The translations under genes were made by a program, and so were the position numbers. Shown in pieces: positions 1 through 9,171 of a stretch of 64,000 bases of DNA (positions are counted from its first letter, which is position 1; each line of letters begins with the position of its first letter). Location of the stretch: contig NZ_FOBB01000002.1 in assembly GCF_900109685.1 (NCBI RefSeq), positions 490,085-554,084 on the forward strand, written 5' to 3'. Origin of the DNA: Chitinophaga rupis (lineage in GTDB: Bacteria > Bacteroidota > Bacteroidia > Chitinophagales > Chitinophagaceae). The notes beneath the pieces were generated by a model. The model saw only the letters and a program-made list of their open reading frames with translations. It did no database searches and had not been told where the DNA came from.

Positions 1-504
1 CTGGAAGATACGCCCGTGCTTTTTCAGCTGATAGGGCAGGGGATGGAAAAGAACCGCCTGCAGCAGCTGGCTAAAGAACGCCAGGTAACTAATGTGGTGT
101 TCCTGGACCCGGTACCCAAGCAGGAGGTTTTTAAATATATACTATCGTCAGATATGGGTGCTTCTGTGTTAAAGAAGGTAGATACTTTTAAAACAGTATA
201 CTCCAACAAAACATTTGACTATATGGCCTGCAAAAAGCCTATCCTGATGGCTATAGACGGAGTTTCGCGCGAGCTGGTGGAAACCGCTGCAGCCGGCTGT
301 TACGTGGAGCCGGAAAATGCGGCGGAGTATAGCCGCATTATCCGCCAGTACATGAATGATCCTGCACGTTTGGAACAGGAAGGTGAAAATGGTTTCCGGT
401 ATGCAAAAGCCAATTTTGACCGGCAGGTGCTGGCCCTGCGCTACCTGGAACATATACAGCAAAAATTAATTAAGAACAGGGTGCCTGGAAATGCCTGGGT
501 ATAA
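1..504 (+). CDS. Glycosyltransferase family 4, C-terminal part (5' end outside window)
   Basis: The reading frame is open from base 1, so the N-terminal acceptor domain lies outside the window. The visible 167 residues are the nucleotide-sugar-binding half of a GT-B enzyme. They contain a typical stretch SNKTFDYMACKKPILMAID followed by GVSRELVE, as in WbuB-like GT4 enzymes of O-antigen and capsule loci, then an alpha-helical tail. It probably adds a sugar to a lipid-linked glycan at the inner face of the membrane. It overlaps the next gene by 14 bases, indicating one operon with the PglC/D/E-like genes. The exact donor and acceptor cannot be read from the sequence. Confidence 0.85.
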   Translation: MEDTPVLFQLIGQGMEKNRLQQLAKERQVTNVVFLDPVPKQEVFKYILSSDMGASVLKKVDTFKTVYSNKTFDYMACKKPILMAIDGVSRELVETAAAGCYVEPENAAEYSRIIRQYMNDPARLEQEGENGFRYAKANFDRQVLALRYLEHIQQKLIKNRVPGNAWV

Positions 505-1105
505 GCATAACATAAAACCACTGCTGGACAGGATAGCGGCTTTTATACTGCTGCTGCTATTGCTGCCTGTTGGGTTGCTGCTGGTGCTGTTATTGGGAAT
601 AGCCAATAACGGGCGCCCGTTCTTTCTGCAACAACGGCCAGGGCTATACGGGAAAATATTCTGCATCATTAAGTTCCGCACCATGAACAACAAACGGGAT
701 GTTAATGGCAGCCTGCTGCCGGATGCACAACGTTTAACGGCTGTGGGAAAGCTGGTGCGCAAAACATCGCTGGATGAAATACCGCAGTTAATAAATGTAC
801 TGAAGGGCGATATGAGCCTGATAGGGCCACGCCCCTTGCTGGTGGAGTATTTACCCTTATATAACTCAGAGCAGCAGCGGCGGCACAGCGTGCGCCCCGG
901 CATTACCGGCTGGGCGCAGGTGAATGGGCGTAATGCCATTACCTGGGAGCAAAAGTTTAAGTATGATGTGTGGTACGCAGATCATGTAAGCCTGCAGCTG
1001 GATCTGAAAATTATATGGCTTACTATTTTAAAAGCTGCCCGCTCAGAAGGTATTAGCCAGCAGGGGCAGGCAACTGCACAAAAATTTGAAGGAACTACTG
1101 TATGA
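491..1105 (+). CDS. Bacterial sugar transferase (PglC-type monotopic phosphoglycosyl transferase)
   Basis: This 204-residue enzyme transfers a sugar-1-phosphate from a UDP-sugar to undecaprenyl phosphate, the first membrane step of a glycan. One hydrophobic segment (about residues 15-37) forms the re-entrant membrane helix. It is followed by the family motifs QQRPGLYGK and KFRTM (about 47-65), the catalytic Asp-Glu pair in KTSLDEIPQL (D95, E96), SLIGPRPLL, and RPGITGWAQVNGRN. At about 200 residues it is the minimal PglC-like form, without the N-terminal helices of WcaJ. It sits between a GT4 and a PglD-like acetyltransferase, which points to N,N'-diacetylbacillosamine or a related sugar as substrate (inference). 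Its stop codon overlaps the next ATG. Confidence 0.92.
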   Translation: MPGYKHNIKPLLDRIAAFILLLLLLPVGLLLVLLLGIANNGRPFFLQQRPGLYGKIFCIIKFRTMNNKRDVNGSLLPDAQRLTAVGKLVRKTSLDEIPQLINVLKGDMSLIGPRPLLVEYLPLYNSEQQRRHSVRPGITGWAQVNGRNAITWEQKFKYDVWYADHVSLQLDLKIIWLTILKAARSEGISQQGQATAQKFEGTTV

Positions 1106-1719
1106 ACAAAGTGTACTTATATGGCGCCAGCGGCCACGGGAAAGTAGTGGCTGAAATACTGGAAAAAAATAACAGCAGCATACCCGCAGTGTTTGATGAT
1201 AACCCTGCCGGTACTCACCTACTGGATTACCCGGTGCAGAGGCCATTTGCCCCGGATAGTTTTCCGGGCGATGCGCAGCTGATCATTACCATTGGCAACA
1301 ACAGCATCCGGAAAAAAATAGCGCAGCAATTATCAGGTGTGCAATTTGCCACAGCCGTACATCCTGCTGCCAGTATATCCGCAAGAAGCAGCATTGGCGC
1401 TGGCACCGTAATCATGGCAGGTGTAAGTGTGAACAGCAGCGTGGCAATGGGGCAGCATGTGATCCTGAACACCAACTGCTCTGTAGATCATGATTGTGAG
1501 CTGGGCGATTTCGTACATATATCCCCAAACGCAGCGCTGGCGGGCAATGTAAAGGTAGGGGAGGGCACGCACGTGGGTATAGGTGCTTGTGTGATACAGG
1601 GTATGAATATTGGCAGCTGGGCTATTATTGGCGCAGGTACGGTAGTGATCACAGATGTGCCGGACCATGCTGTAGTAGTAGGTAACCCCGGTAAAATAAT
1701 CAGGTACACTAAAAAGTAA
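1102..1719 (+). CDS. PglD/NeuD-type sugar N- or O-acetyltransferase
   Basis: This 205-residue protein has the two-part PglD architecture. An N-terminal Rossmann-like UDP-sugar domain opens with MNKVYLYGASGHGKVV, and a left-handed beta-helix of hexapeptide repeats runs from about residue 85 to the end. His130 in CSVDHDCELGDF matches the position of the catalytic histidine of Campylobacter PglD. The family uses acetyl-CoA to acetylate UDP-4-amino-sugars. Its ATG overlaps the stop codon of the phosphoglycosyl transferase gene (ATGA), and the aminotransferase that would make its 4-amino substrate follows 28 bases downstream. The context therefore supports an N-acetyltransferase of a UDP-bacillosamine-type route, although NeuD-like O-acetylation cannot be excluded. 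Confidence 0.9.
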   Translation: MNKVYLYGASGHGKVVAEILEKNNSSIPAVFDDNPAGTHLLDYPVQRPFAPDSFPGDAQLIITIGNNSIRKKIAQQLSGVQFATAVHPAASISARSSIGAGTVIMAGVSVNSSVAMGQHVILNTNCSVDHDCELGDFVHISPNAALAGNVKVGEGTHVGIGACVIQGMNIGSWAIIGAGTVVITDVPDHAVVVGNPGKIIRYTKK

Positions 1720-1747
1720 TTGATCTTAGCTCTAATCCCAAACGCGT

Positions 1748-2878
1748 ATGCGAGAAAAAATATGGTTGTCCTCCCCACATATGGGAGCCCAGGAATTTGA
1801 ATTTGTTAAGGAAGCATTTGATACTAACTGGATAGCGCCCCAGGGCCCGCTGGTAGATGGTTTTGAAAAAGACCTGGCACAGTTCACCGGCGCAGGGCAT
1901 GTAGCCGCCTTATCATCCGGTACAGCTGCGCTGCACCTGGCGCTGATATTACTGGGAGTGGAAAGAGGGGATGAAGTGATCTGCCAGAGCATGACCTTCT
2001 CCGCTTCAGCCAACCCTATTGTATACCAGGGCGCAACGCCAGTGTTTGTAGATAGTGAGCCCGATACCTGGAACATGGACCCCGCATTGCTGGAAACCGC
2101 CATTAAGGACCGGCTGGCCAAAGGCAAAAAGCTGAAAGCTATTATTCCCGTACACCTGTACGGTATGCCTGCAAAAATGAAAGAGATACTGCACATAGCC
2201 GCCAGGTACAACATACCGGTAGTGGAAGATGCGGCGGAAGCGCTGGGATCTGTTTATAACAGTAAAGCCTGCGGCACCTTGGGTACGTTGGGCATTTTAA
2301 GCTTTAATGGCAACAAGATCATTACCACCAGTGGCGGTGGCGCCCTTATCAGCGACGATGAAACGCTTATACAGGATGCCCGCTTCCTGGCCACCCAGGC
2401 CCGTGACCCTGCCCCGCATTACCAGCACACGCATATTGGTTTCAATTACCGTATGAGCAATGTATGTGCAGGCATAGGCCGCGGGCAAATGCAGGTATTG
2501 CCCTGCCGTATAACCCAGCGCCGCGCTGCATTTGATTACTACGTAAAGGCCTTAGCGGGCCTGCCAGGCATACAATTTTCACAGGAGCCGGCAGGCAGCT
2601 ACAGCAACCGCTGGCTGACCACTATACTTATTGATCCCCGGGAAAACGGGGGCGTTAGCCGTGAAGATATAAGACTGGTACTGGAAAAAGAGAACATAGA
2701 TTCAAGGCCTTTATGGAAGCCCATGCATTTACAACCGGTATTTGCAGATGCCCCGGCATATGTAAATAGTGTGTCGGAAGACCTGTTCAACCGGGGGCTT
2801 TGCTTACCCAGCGGCTCTAACCTTATAACAGAACAGCTGCATCGCATAACGGCATTGATCCGCGGATTATGGAACTAA
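1748..2878 (+). CDS. DegT/DnrJ/EryC1/StrS sugar aminotransferase (PglE-like)
   Basis: This 376-residue fold-type I PLP enzyme normally converts a UDP-4-keto-6-deoxy sugar to the 4-amino sugar with glutamate as donor. Visible hallmarks are the SSGTAALHLAL phosphate-binding segment (about 56-66), Asp161 in VVEDAAEALG, which contacts the PLP pyridine nitrogen, and Lys190 in SFNGNKIITTSGGG as the Schiff-base lysine. Length is normal for the family. With the flanking PglD-like and PglC-like genes it completes three of the steps of a diacetylbacillosamine-type pathway; the expected 4,6-dehydratase (PglF-like) is not in the window and may lie upstream of it. The end overlaps the next gene by 10 bases. 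Confidence 0.93.
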   Translation: MREKIWLSSPHMGAQEFEFVKEAFDTNWIAPQGPLVDGFEKDLAQFTGAGHVAALSSGTAALHLALILLGVERGDEVICQSMTFSASANPIVYQGATPVFVDSEPDTWNMDPALLETAIKDRLAKGKKLKAIIPVHLYGMPAKMKEILHIAARYNIPVVEDAAEALGSVYNSKACGTLGTLGILSFNGNKIITTSGGGALISDDETLIQDARFLATQARDPAPHYQHTHIGFNYRMSNVCAGIGRGQMQVLPCRITQRRAAFDYYVKALAGLPGIQFSQEPAGSYSNRWLTTILIDPRENGGVSREDIRLVLEKENIDSRPLWKPMHLQPVFADAPAYVNSVSEDLFNRGLCLPSGSNLITEQLHRITALIRGLWN

Positions 2879-4506
2879 GTTTAAACCCATCGTTCATGTA
2901 CGCTTTAGGGCGACGGTTAAAAAGTTGGCTATACAGCGGTTTTTTGATCCCCGCTGTATACCTGCTGCCCATGGTCATTATTGCCGGCAGCAATCACTTA
3001 TTGGCAGACTGTGATGCTACCATGCACTACTTTTCCGGCATAGATATTTTCCGGGGAAATGGTTACAATGGTTGGGCATCCCACTTCTGGCCGCCCTTAT
3101 ACCCGGTGTTACTGGGGTTGCTGGCCCAGGTAAGCCCTGGATTTGAAGTAAGCCGGCTGGTTTCCGTAGTGGCAGCCGTACTATTGCTGCTAATAGTATA
3201 TCAATTTGTTTACAGGCTGGTGGCAAACAGGCTGGTAGCCTGCCTGGCGCAATTACTGGTAGTTACCAACTTTATGTTCCTGCAGCTAAGCGTGCAGGTG
3301 GAAAATCATATGCTGGACACATTATTTTACCTGCTGGCTATACTTTTACTGCTGCGGTATCTGAATAACGGGAATGGCTACCGTTTTTTTCTCATTGGCC
3401 TTGTTTGCGGGCTGGCAGGGCTTACCAGGTATACCAGCTATTCATTATTGCCGGCTTTTATGCTTACCATGTTCTGCTTTTACCCCTTCAGGCGTGCAGC
3501 AGTATATGCAGGTTGCATACTGGCAGGTTTTGTATTGGTATCCTGCCCCTGGTGGTGGATCAATTACCTGCGGAATGGCTCCCCGGTTGCCACCTGGCAA
3601 TATATGAATATAGGCCTGGGGGTATTTTCAAATTCAGAGACAAGGTGGTCCTGGTCATGGTCTGCCATTAACCGGTTCAATTCTGTAGGCGATATATTTT
3701 TGCAGGCACCGGGAAAATACATTGGCAATTTCTTTTATAATGTAATAAAAAGCTTTGGGCTGATCATTTACCGAGGACAGGTCGCAGGCACGCTTTGTGC
3801 CGCAGCCATATTACTTTACCTTGCCCAGCATTACAGCCGCAACCAGTTAGTGCTGCGCAGCCGCAGGGTGCTGCCACTGGTTATAGCCTTTGCTTGTTAC
3901 CTGCTATTGGTTTGCCAGGCTTTTGTTTTTAGCGAGGTATTCTTAAGCTGGTTGTTGCTGCTGATCATTTACGGAACAGTTGCAGGTTATAAGCTGCGGG
4001 TTTTGTTTTACCAATTCAGGTCGGCGCGTAAACGCTCGCTGATGATGATCCTGCTGTTTGCTGTTTGTTTTGATCTTGCTTATGCCTCCTGGCAGCTAAG
4101 GGCTTATTTGCACAATAACAATGGCATAGAAGATAATGCAAGAATAATGGCGGTTTTAAAACAGCATGACCCTGATATTGGTGAAAAGCTATTGATGTGC
4201 TACCATCCCGGCAGGGCTTATCATCTGGGATCTAAATTCCTGATGCTGCCGCTTTATTATAACGGGGATGTGAATGGGCTGGTAACATACAGGGATCTGA
4301 ACGCCAGGGCAAGGCAGCAGGCGCCCCGTTTTCCCTGTAATATTGATGCAAATAATGTAAAGGCCAATTACCTGGTATATGACCGGGTAGCGGCCGGCTG
4401 TTTGCCGCAGTATTCTTTCCTGATGCAGCCTGGCGATTCCCGCATTCCCCGTAATTTCCAGCTGATCTACCTGTCTGCTGACGCAGCTGTGTACAAAATA
4501 AATTAG
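2869..4506 (+). CDS. GT39-like polytopic membrane glycosyltransferase
   Basis: This 545-residue protein has about ten or more hydrophobic segments. A periplasmic-loop acidic motif (ADCDATMHYFSG, about residues 45-56) lies just after the first membrane helix, as in GT-C enzymes (PMT/ArnT family), where this aspartate helps bind the polyprenyl-phosphate sugar donor. WPPLYPVLLGLL and TRYTSYSLLPAF are further family-like segments. A soluble domain of about 120 residues closes the protein. It is the last gene of the glycan operon and may add a sugar or modify the finished glycan in the periplasm (inference). The ATG overlaps the aminotransferase gene by 10 bases, and its end overlaps the convergent phosphatase gene by 4 bases. 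Confidence 0.8.
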   Translation: MELSLNPSFMYALGRRLKSWLYSGFLIPAVYLLPMVIIAGSNHLLADCDATMHYFSGIDIFRGNGYNGWASHFWPPLYPVLLGLLAQVSPGFEVSRLVSVVAAVLLLLIVYQFVYRLVANRLVACLAQLLVVTNFMFLQLSVQVENHMLDTLFYLLAILLLLRYLNNGNGYRFFLIGLVCGLAGLTRYTSYSLLPAFMLTMFCFYPFRRAAVYAGCILAGFVLVSCPWWWINYLRNGSPVATWQYMNIGLGVFSNSETRWSWSWSAINRFNSVGDIFLQAPGKYIGNFFYNVIKSFGLIIYRGQVAGTLCAAAILLYLAQHYSRNQLVLRSRRVLPLVIAFACYLLLVCQAFVFSEVFLSWLLLLIIYGTVAGYKLRVLFYQFRSARKRSLMMILLFAVCFDLAYASWQLRAYLHNNNGIEDNARIMAVLKQHDPDIGEKLLMCYHPGRAYHLGSKFLMLPLYYNGDVNGLVTYRDLNARARQQAPRFPCNIDANNVKANYLVYDRVAAGCLPQYSFLMQPGDSRIPRNFQLIYLSADAAVYKIN

Positions 4507-5255
4507 CTTATTTGTGTTAGCTCCCGGTTCTTAAACCCATACTGATCCAGCAATTTCATCAGCTTCTTATCCTTGCCAATACTTTGTATGGCCTGCATAT
4601 GTTTGTGATGGTGCAGGTCTGTACCAATAAAGGTGATCATTTTATCGGCCAGCAGCTTCTCTGCCACCTTCTGGATCTGTTTGCCGTAATAGCCGGTTAT
4701 GGATAATAAGTTCACCTGCAACAGGCAGCCCCATTCCCGCAGCTGTTCATATTGATCATATTGGTCATGATAGTGGTTATACCGTTCGGGGTGGGCCAGC
4801 ACCGGCTGGTAACCATGGGAGGCCAGCTTAAACAGCCATTGATGCAGCTGGGGCGGCGCCTGCATGAACGACATTTCAACCAGTATCAGCTTATCCTGCA
4901 GGGTAAGCAGGGGAGTGGAGGGGATCAGCTCTTCAAACTGCTCATCCATATAATATTCGGCTGCAAAGGAAATGGCAATGTCATTGCCTTTTTCCCGTAA
5001 AGCTGCTTTTACACCGGAGAAAGGTGGGGTAATAGTATCAACAGAATTAGGATAACGGTCCAGAATAATATGCGGGGTAGTAATAATTTTTTTAATACCC
5101 ATTTCCTGTAACTGCTCAATAAAGGTCAGGGAGGTTTCCAGGTCTTTCACGCCATCATCTATACCAGGTACCAGGTGTGAATGAATATCTGTTTCCATAA
5201 ATTCCAGGATGCCAGTATGGGATGCCTCGGACGCTCGCTTCTTGAAAAAGAACAT
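4503..5255 (-). CDS. PHP-type tyrosine-protein phosphatase (CpsB/YwqE-like)
   Basis: This 250-residue PHP-fold protein begins its conserved region with METDIHSHLVPGIDDG (Asp23, His25, His27), the metal-binding signature of Mn-dependent CpsB/YwqE phosphatases. It ends with the GTDLHHHKH and LAHPERY motifs that supply the other metal ligands. Such enzymes dephosphorylate the tyrosine-rich tail of BY-kinases that control polysaccharide chain length and export. It is convergent with the glycan operon, so it has its own promoter, but its position next to that operon fits a role in regulating it. No BY-kinase (Wzc/CpsD) gene is visible in the window. Confidence 0.88.
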   Translation of the reverse strand: MFFFKKRASEASHTGILEFMETDIHSHLVPGIDDGVKDLETSLTFIEQLQEMGIKKIITTPHIILDRYPNSVDTITPPFSGVKAALREKGNDIAISFAAEYYMDEQFEELIPSTPLLTLQDKLILVEMSFMQAPPQLHQWLFKLASHGYQPVLAHPERYNHYHDQYDQYEQLREWGCLLQVNLLSITGYYGKQIQKVAEKLLADKMITFIGTDLHHHKHMQAIQSIGKDKKLMKLLDQYGFKNRELTQIS

Positions 5256-5451
5256 TGTTTGCTGCTTGTTTTAAACCCCAAAGTATTTGCAAATTTTATT
5301 CCTTTTAACTGAATTTCATAAAAAAATAATATTATTACGAAAATCAAAATATATATACCTTTAGAAAGTAATCTTATCACACCTGACTAATGAACGGTGA
5401 AATGGCCCGAAATTAGCTGCTATCCTACGAAACCGACCATACCATTATCCT

Positions 5452-7044
5452 ATGAGCACATCGGCTGAAAAGCTTTTGAGGCTGTCCGGAACTACGAATA
5501 CACGCTACTGCATAACCTTTATATGCACGTACCTGGTATGCGCATGCCTTCATATTCAGCTGTTTGCACAACATATACCGGTTACCAACCCAACCCTGAG
5601 CGGTACGCCGCAAATGGATGCTACGCCTGCCGGATGGGTGGGGATGAATACCGCAGATGTACAGCCCGGCATTTACGGCGTGCGCCTGGCTGCCGCAGAA
5701 GGCAACAGTTATGTGGGCCTGCACAGTGGCAATCAGTATACAGAAGGTATTTCCCAGCAGCTGAACGGAGTATTACGTAAAGATCACATTTACAGCATGT
5801 ACTTTGACCTTGCGTACGCTGCTTTTTACGCCTATAGCACCTGTTATGGTAACCTGGCTATTTACGGTGGCCATGCACCGGGCGATACGGCTGAACTACT
5901 CTGGAGCTCCGGGGAGTTTATCCACACCACCTGGCAGCGGTACAGCCCCTTGTTCAGCCCCTCTGCCGACTATACTTATATTACCCTTTGCGCTTACCAT
6001 GCCAGCCCCTGTTCTAAAAGCGATTATGGCGTAGCCGTGCTGCTGGACAATATTTCCAACTTTATTTATGAGCAGCTGAAGCTTTCATTCAGCACTACCA
6101 CTACCTGCGCCAACAGCAATACCGGCGCAATATTGCTCACCGTGGCCGGTGGTACGCCGCCTTTTAACTACAGCTGGGGACATGGCGCACCTGATAATAA
6201 TCAATTAAGGCAGCTGCCGGCCGGTACCTACACCGTTACTGTTACAGACAGCAAGGGTATTACTGCTGAAGGCAGCACCACCGTACAAACATCTGACCTG
6301 GCAGCTGATGCCACTGTTACACCATCCCGCTGCAGCGGGGAGCAGAATGGCCAGATAGCCATCAATGCCAGCGGTGGCTTACCACCTTACCGCTATTACG
6401 TGAATAATAACAATGCCAGCTACACGCCGGTGCTGGAACATTTGCCGCCGGCAGCATACCAGGTGATAGTGAAAGATGAGCAGGGATGCATGGCCGTGCT
6501 GCCGCCAATAGCCCTTACAGAACCGCCGCCTTTAAAGATCCGGGAAGCCATCATTAAACCCTGCAGCTGCAGTGAAACGCAGAATGGCAAGATCATTCCA
6601 TTAATGCAGGGTGGTACGCCGCCTTATGCCTACCGGATAAATGGCGGTATGTGGCAGCCGGATAGCTTAATGGGACAGCTGCAGCCGGGTTTTTACCAGT
6701 ATGAGATCCAGGACCACAATGGCTGCAGTGTAAGCGGCTCAGGGGAAATCACATCGCCTTTTAAGAATTGTATAGTAGTGCTGCCAACGGCGTTTAGTCC
6801 TAACGGAGATGGCAGCAATGATCTTTTCCGTGCTAAAATATACGATGATGTACGTAACTACAGCCTGCGTGTATATAACCGCTGGGGTGCGTTAATATTC
6901 CAGACCAATGATCCTGAAAAGGGCTGGGATGGTATGTATAAAGGCATTTTACAGCAGGCGCAGGGTTACCTGTACATTTGTACCTTTACCGACCGGAACA
7001 ACGTACCGCAGCAAATGTCGGGTAATGTTACCCTGGTGCATTAA
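5452..7044 (+). CDS. Secreted SprB-repeat protein with gliding-motility-associated C-terminal domain
   Basis: This 530-residue protein has a long N-terminal region with a hydrophobic signal segment (about 20-40, ending near FAQHIP). A beta-rich lectin-like domain follows (about 45-205), then three SprB-type repeats of about 70-75 residues, each with the GGTPPF/GGLPPY/GGTPPY signature and a closing YTVTVTDSKG-like strand. The C-terminal 85 residues carry PTAFSPNGDGSNDLF and YNRWG, the CHU_C (gliding-motility-associated) domain that directs export by the type IX secretion system. It is probably a cell-surface adhesin or glycan-binding protein. It is transcribed alone, from the divergent spacer with the CpsB-like gene. 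The exact ligand is unknown. Confidence 0.88.
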   Translation: MSTSAEKLLRLSGTTNTRYCITFICTYLVCACLHIQLFAQHIPVTNPTLSGTPQMDATPAGWVGMNTADVQPGIYGVRLAAAEGNSYVGLHSGNQYTEGISQQLNGVLRKDHIYSMYFDLAYAAFYAYSTCYGNLAIYGGHAPGDTAELLWSSGEFIHTTWQRYSPLFSPSADYTYITLCAYHASPCSKSDYGVAVLLDNISNFIYEQLKLSFSTTTTCANSNTGAILLTVAGGTPPFNYSWGHGAPDNNQLRQLPAGTYTVTVTDSKGITAEGSTTVQTSDLAADATVTPSRCSGEQNGQIAINASGGLPPYRYYVNNNNASYTPVLEHLPPAAYQVIVKDEQGCMAVLPPIALTEPPPLKIREAIIKPCSCSETQNGKIIPLMQGGTPPYAYRINGGMWQPDSLMGQLQPGFYQYEIQDHNGCSVSGSGEITSPFKNCIVVLPTAFSPNGDGSNDLFRAKIYDDVRNYSLRVYNRWGALIFQTNDPEKGWDGMYKGILQQAQGYLYICTFTDRNNVPQQMSGNVTLVH

Positions 7045-7072
7045 CGCTTCGTATAGTGGTAAGCGTGAGTAC

Positions 7073-7546
7073 CTATATTGTTATCAGGGCAATTATTTCT
7101 TCCAGGTATTTTGCATCAATGTCATCAAAGTGATCCAGGTGCTCACTATCCACATCCAGCACGCCAATCACCACACTGTTACGTATAATGGGTATTACAA
7201 TTTCTGAGCGGGATAAGCTGCTGCAGGCAATATGGCCCGGGAATTTTTCAACATCCGGCACAATGAGCGTTTTGGCCTGTGCCCAGCTGCTGCCGCATAC
7301 ACCGCGCCCATGTTGTATACGGGTACACGCTACGGGTCCCTGGAAGGGGCCTAACACCAGCTCATTTTGTTTTACTAAATAAAAGCCTACCCAAAACCAG
7401 CCGAATTGCTCTTTCAATGCTGCAGCCACATTGGCCAGGTTAGCCACCAGGTCAGGTTCTCCATCCAGGAGGCCTTGGATCTGCGGTAACAGGGAATGGT
7501 ACTTTTCTGTTTTATCGCCGCTTACTATGTGAAGGTCTTCTGCCAT
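7073..7546 (-). CDS. msrC: Free methionine-(R)-sulfoxide reductase (GAF domain, fRMsr)
   Basis: This 157-residue single GAF-domain protein reduces free methionine-R-sulfoxide in the cytosol using thioredoxin. All three cysteines of the family are present: Cys74 in PVACTRI, Cys84 in GRGVCGSSW and Cys108 in FPGHIACSS, followed by SRSEIVIPI, the fRMsr-specific signature that separates it from sensory GAF domains. Length matches the E. coli and yeast enzymes (about 160-180). It stands alone, convergent with the SprB-repeat gene 28 bases away. A thioredoxin gene is present further along the window. Confidence 0.93.
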   Translation of the reverse strand: MAEDLHIVSGDKTEKYHSLLPQIQGLLDGEPDLVANLANVAAALKEQFGWFWVGFYLVKQNELVLGPFQGPVACTRIQHGRGVCGSSWAQAKTLIVPDVEKFPGHIACSSLSRSEIVIPIIRNSVVIGVLDVDSEHLDHFDDIDAKYLEEIIALITI

Positions 7547-8200
7547 GCCGCAAAGTTAAATTGGAAATAGCGATTATGGACAGCTAATTTAAGGCCGTCA
7601 GCTAAAATCAACTAAAAGTTTTGTAAATTTATAACGTATGCCCAGGGGGGAAATGGTCTGATTTAGCAGAAGAATGTTTTTAGAGCAGTATCAGAAGCAC
7701 CTTCTACCGTAAGGCAATTAACCCTATTTTAGCTTCCCCTTTTATTTTTATTCTTTAAAAGACACACGACTTATATGCCTCCTATTCATGCGCCACCTAT
7801 CCGGCTGTAATATTCAAGGATACTGTTTCGTTGTTAATATGCCCCGGCTTCACAGCTATTATTATGTCATTAAAATATGGAAACACCACAGGTGCCAACC
7901 CGGGCATGAGTGGCCCGCCTGCTGTATACCCGTATATCTGTATGTCAACAGTATGGGAGTAGGCGGTATGGCTATATCTTATGTTCAACGTTTATTGTGC
8001 CAACCGTGCCCGTTATAACGGCGTTTCCTACACGACGATAACCTGCTGACCCTCCCACTATCCAGGGAGGAGCGCCTCCGGCTTGCCCGGGGTAAATAGC
8101 CTTTATCTGCAACCCACCGCCCTTTGGAGCGCACGTTGGTATTGCATTCATATGTACTAAACCGATTTTTTTCTCTTAACCATTAAATCCCTGATTGTTT
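7547..8200. other. 650-bp stretch without a recognisable gene
   Basis: No open frame here has codon use or family motifs like the neighbours. A 76-codon frame at 7788-8018 encodes an unlikely Cys/Tyr-rich product. The second half is richer in G+C and holds a 6-bp perfect hairpin, CCTCCC (8051-8056) with GGGAGG (8065-8070). In the same place one frame reads a coding-like stretch (LSREERLRLARGK then stop at 8098) that cannot be joined to any start without a frameshift, so it may be the relic of a lost gene. No terpene-cluster partner gene is hidden here as far as I can see. Confidence 0.5.
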
Positions 8201-9166
8201 ATGCAACAGATCCATCTCCCACGGATGTCGTATCCGTTTCCCTCTCTTGTAAACAAATTTGCAGAGTTAGCCGAGCAGCAGAATGTACTATGGGCTCAAA
8301 CCTTTGGCCTTCTTAAAACAGAAGTGGCGCTGGCGCGCTTTAAAAGGTCAAAGTTTGCCTGGCTGGTAGCCCGCACTTTTCCCAATGCGGGTTATGAAGA
8401 GCTATGCATTCTTGCCAATTTTAACACCTGGTTATTCCTGCATGATGACCTGTGCGATGAAGCACAGCTGGGGCAACAAGCCAGCAGCCTGCAGGAAGTG
8501 ACCGATTATTTTTTAGAGATCCTGCACCAGCAGATCGCCGAACCGGAAAAGGGCGGCGCTTTTGCAATGGCCCTGGCAGATGTATGGCAGCGTTTATTAC
8601 CCCTGAGCCATCCTGCCTGGCGCCTGCGTTTTATACGTACCATGCAGGAATATTTCAGGGCCTGCCATTGGGAAGCCAATAACAGGGCTAGCCACAAAGC
8701 ACCGCCGGTAGCGGATTACGTGATTATGCGGCCTTACACCGGTGCGCTATTTGTTGATCTGGAGCTTATTGCCATCAGTGAAAAAACAGATCTGCCGGAC
8801 GAAGTGCTGCAGCATTCCATGGTACAGCGTTTAGCCCTGGCCTGTAATAACGTGGTATGCTGGACTAACGACATTATTTCCTGTGCAAAAGAAGCGGAGC
8901 AGGGCGATGTACATAACCTGGTATTAGCCCTGATAAAGGAACGCGGCCTCTCTTTCCAGGCTGCTGTTGATGAAGCGCACCGCATGCATAATGAGGAAGT
9001 AAGACTGTTTGCTGCATTGGAAAACCTGCTACCTTCCTTTGATGGTGTAACAGACCGCGAGCTCACCAAGTATGTAGCCGTATTACGTACCTGGATGACC
9101 GGTAATTATGACTGGAGCGTGCAGGATACAGGAAGGTATAGGGTAGAGAGTGTGACCGTAGAATAG
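8201..9166 (+). CDS. Class I terpene synthase
   Basis: This 321-residue all-alpha terpene cyclase ionises a prenyl diphosphate with Mg2+ and cyclises it. The complete catalytic set is visible: the aspartate-rich motif HDDLCDE (D82, D83, D86), the pyrophosphate-sensing arginine in MRPYTG (R177), the NSE triad NDIISCAKE (N223, S227, E231) and the C-terminal RY pair (R312, Y313). Length is normal for bacterial sesqui- or diterpene synthases. ATG at 8201 is preferred over an in-frame TTG two codons upstream. No P450 or prenyltransferase is adjacent, but isopentenyl-diphosphate isomerase lies 4 kb away. Chitinophaga pinensis is known to have such a synthase; whether this is its orthologue cannot be told here. 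The product cannot be predicted. Confidence 0.93.
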   Translation: MQQIHLPRMSYPFPSLVNKFAELAEQQNVLWAQTFGLLKTEVALARFKRSKFAWLVARTFPNAGYEELCILANFNTWLFLHDDLCDEAQLGQQASSLQEVTDYFLEILHQQIAEPEKGGAFAMALADVWQRLLPLSHPAWRLRFIRTMQEYFRACHWEANNRASHKAPPVADYVIMRPYTGALFVDLELIAISEKTDLPDEVLQHSMVQRLALACNNVVCWTNDIISCAKEAEQGDVHNLVLALIKERGLSFQAAVDEAHRMHNEEVRLFAALENLLPSFDGVTDRELTKYVAVLRTWMTGNYDWSVQDTGRYRVESVTVE

Positions 9167-9171
9167 TTGTC

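Noticed and set aside
7044..7066. ACGCTT/AAGCGT stem between the SprB-repeat gene and msrC as a terminator
   Set aside because: The stem is only 6 bp with an 11-base loop and no T-tract on either side.
7788..8018. 76-codon frame in the spacer before the terpene synthase gene
   Set aside because: Its Cys/Tyr-rich product has no similarity to a known protein type and the codon use differs from neighbours.
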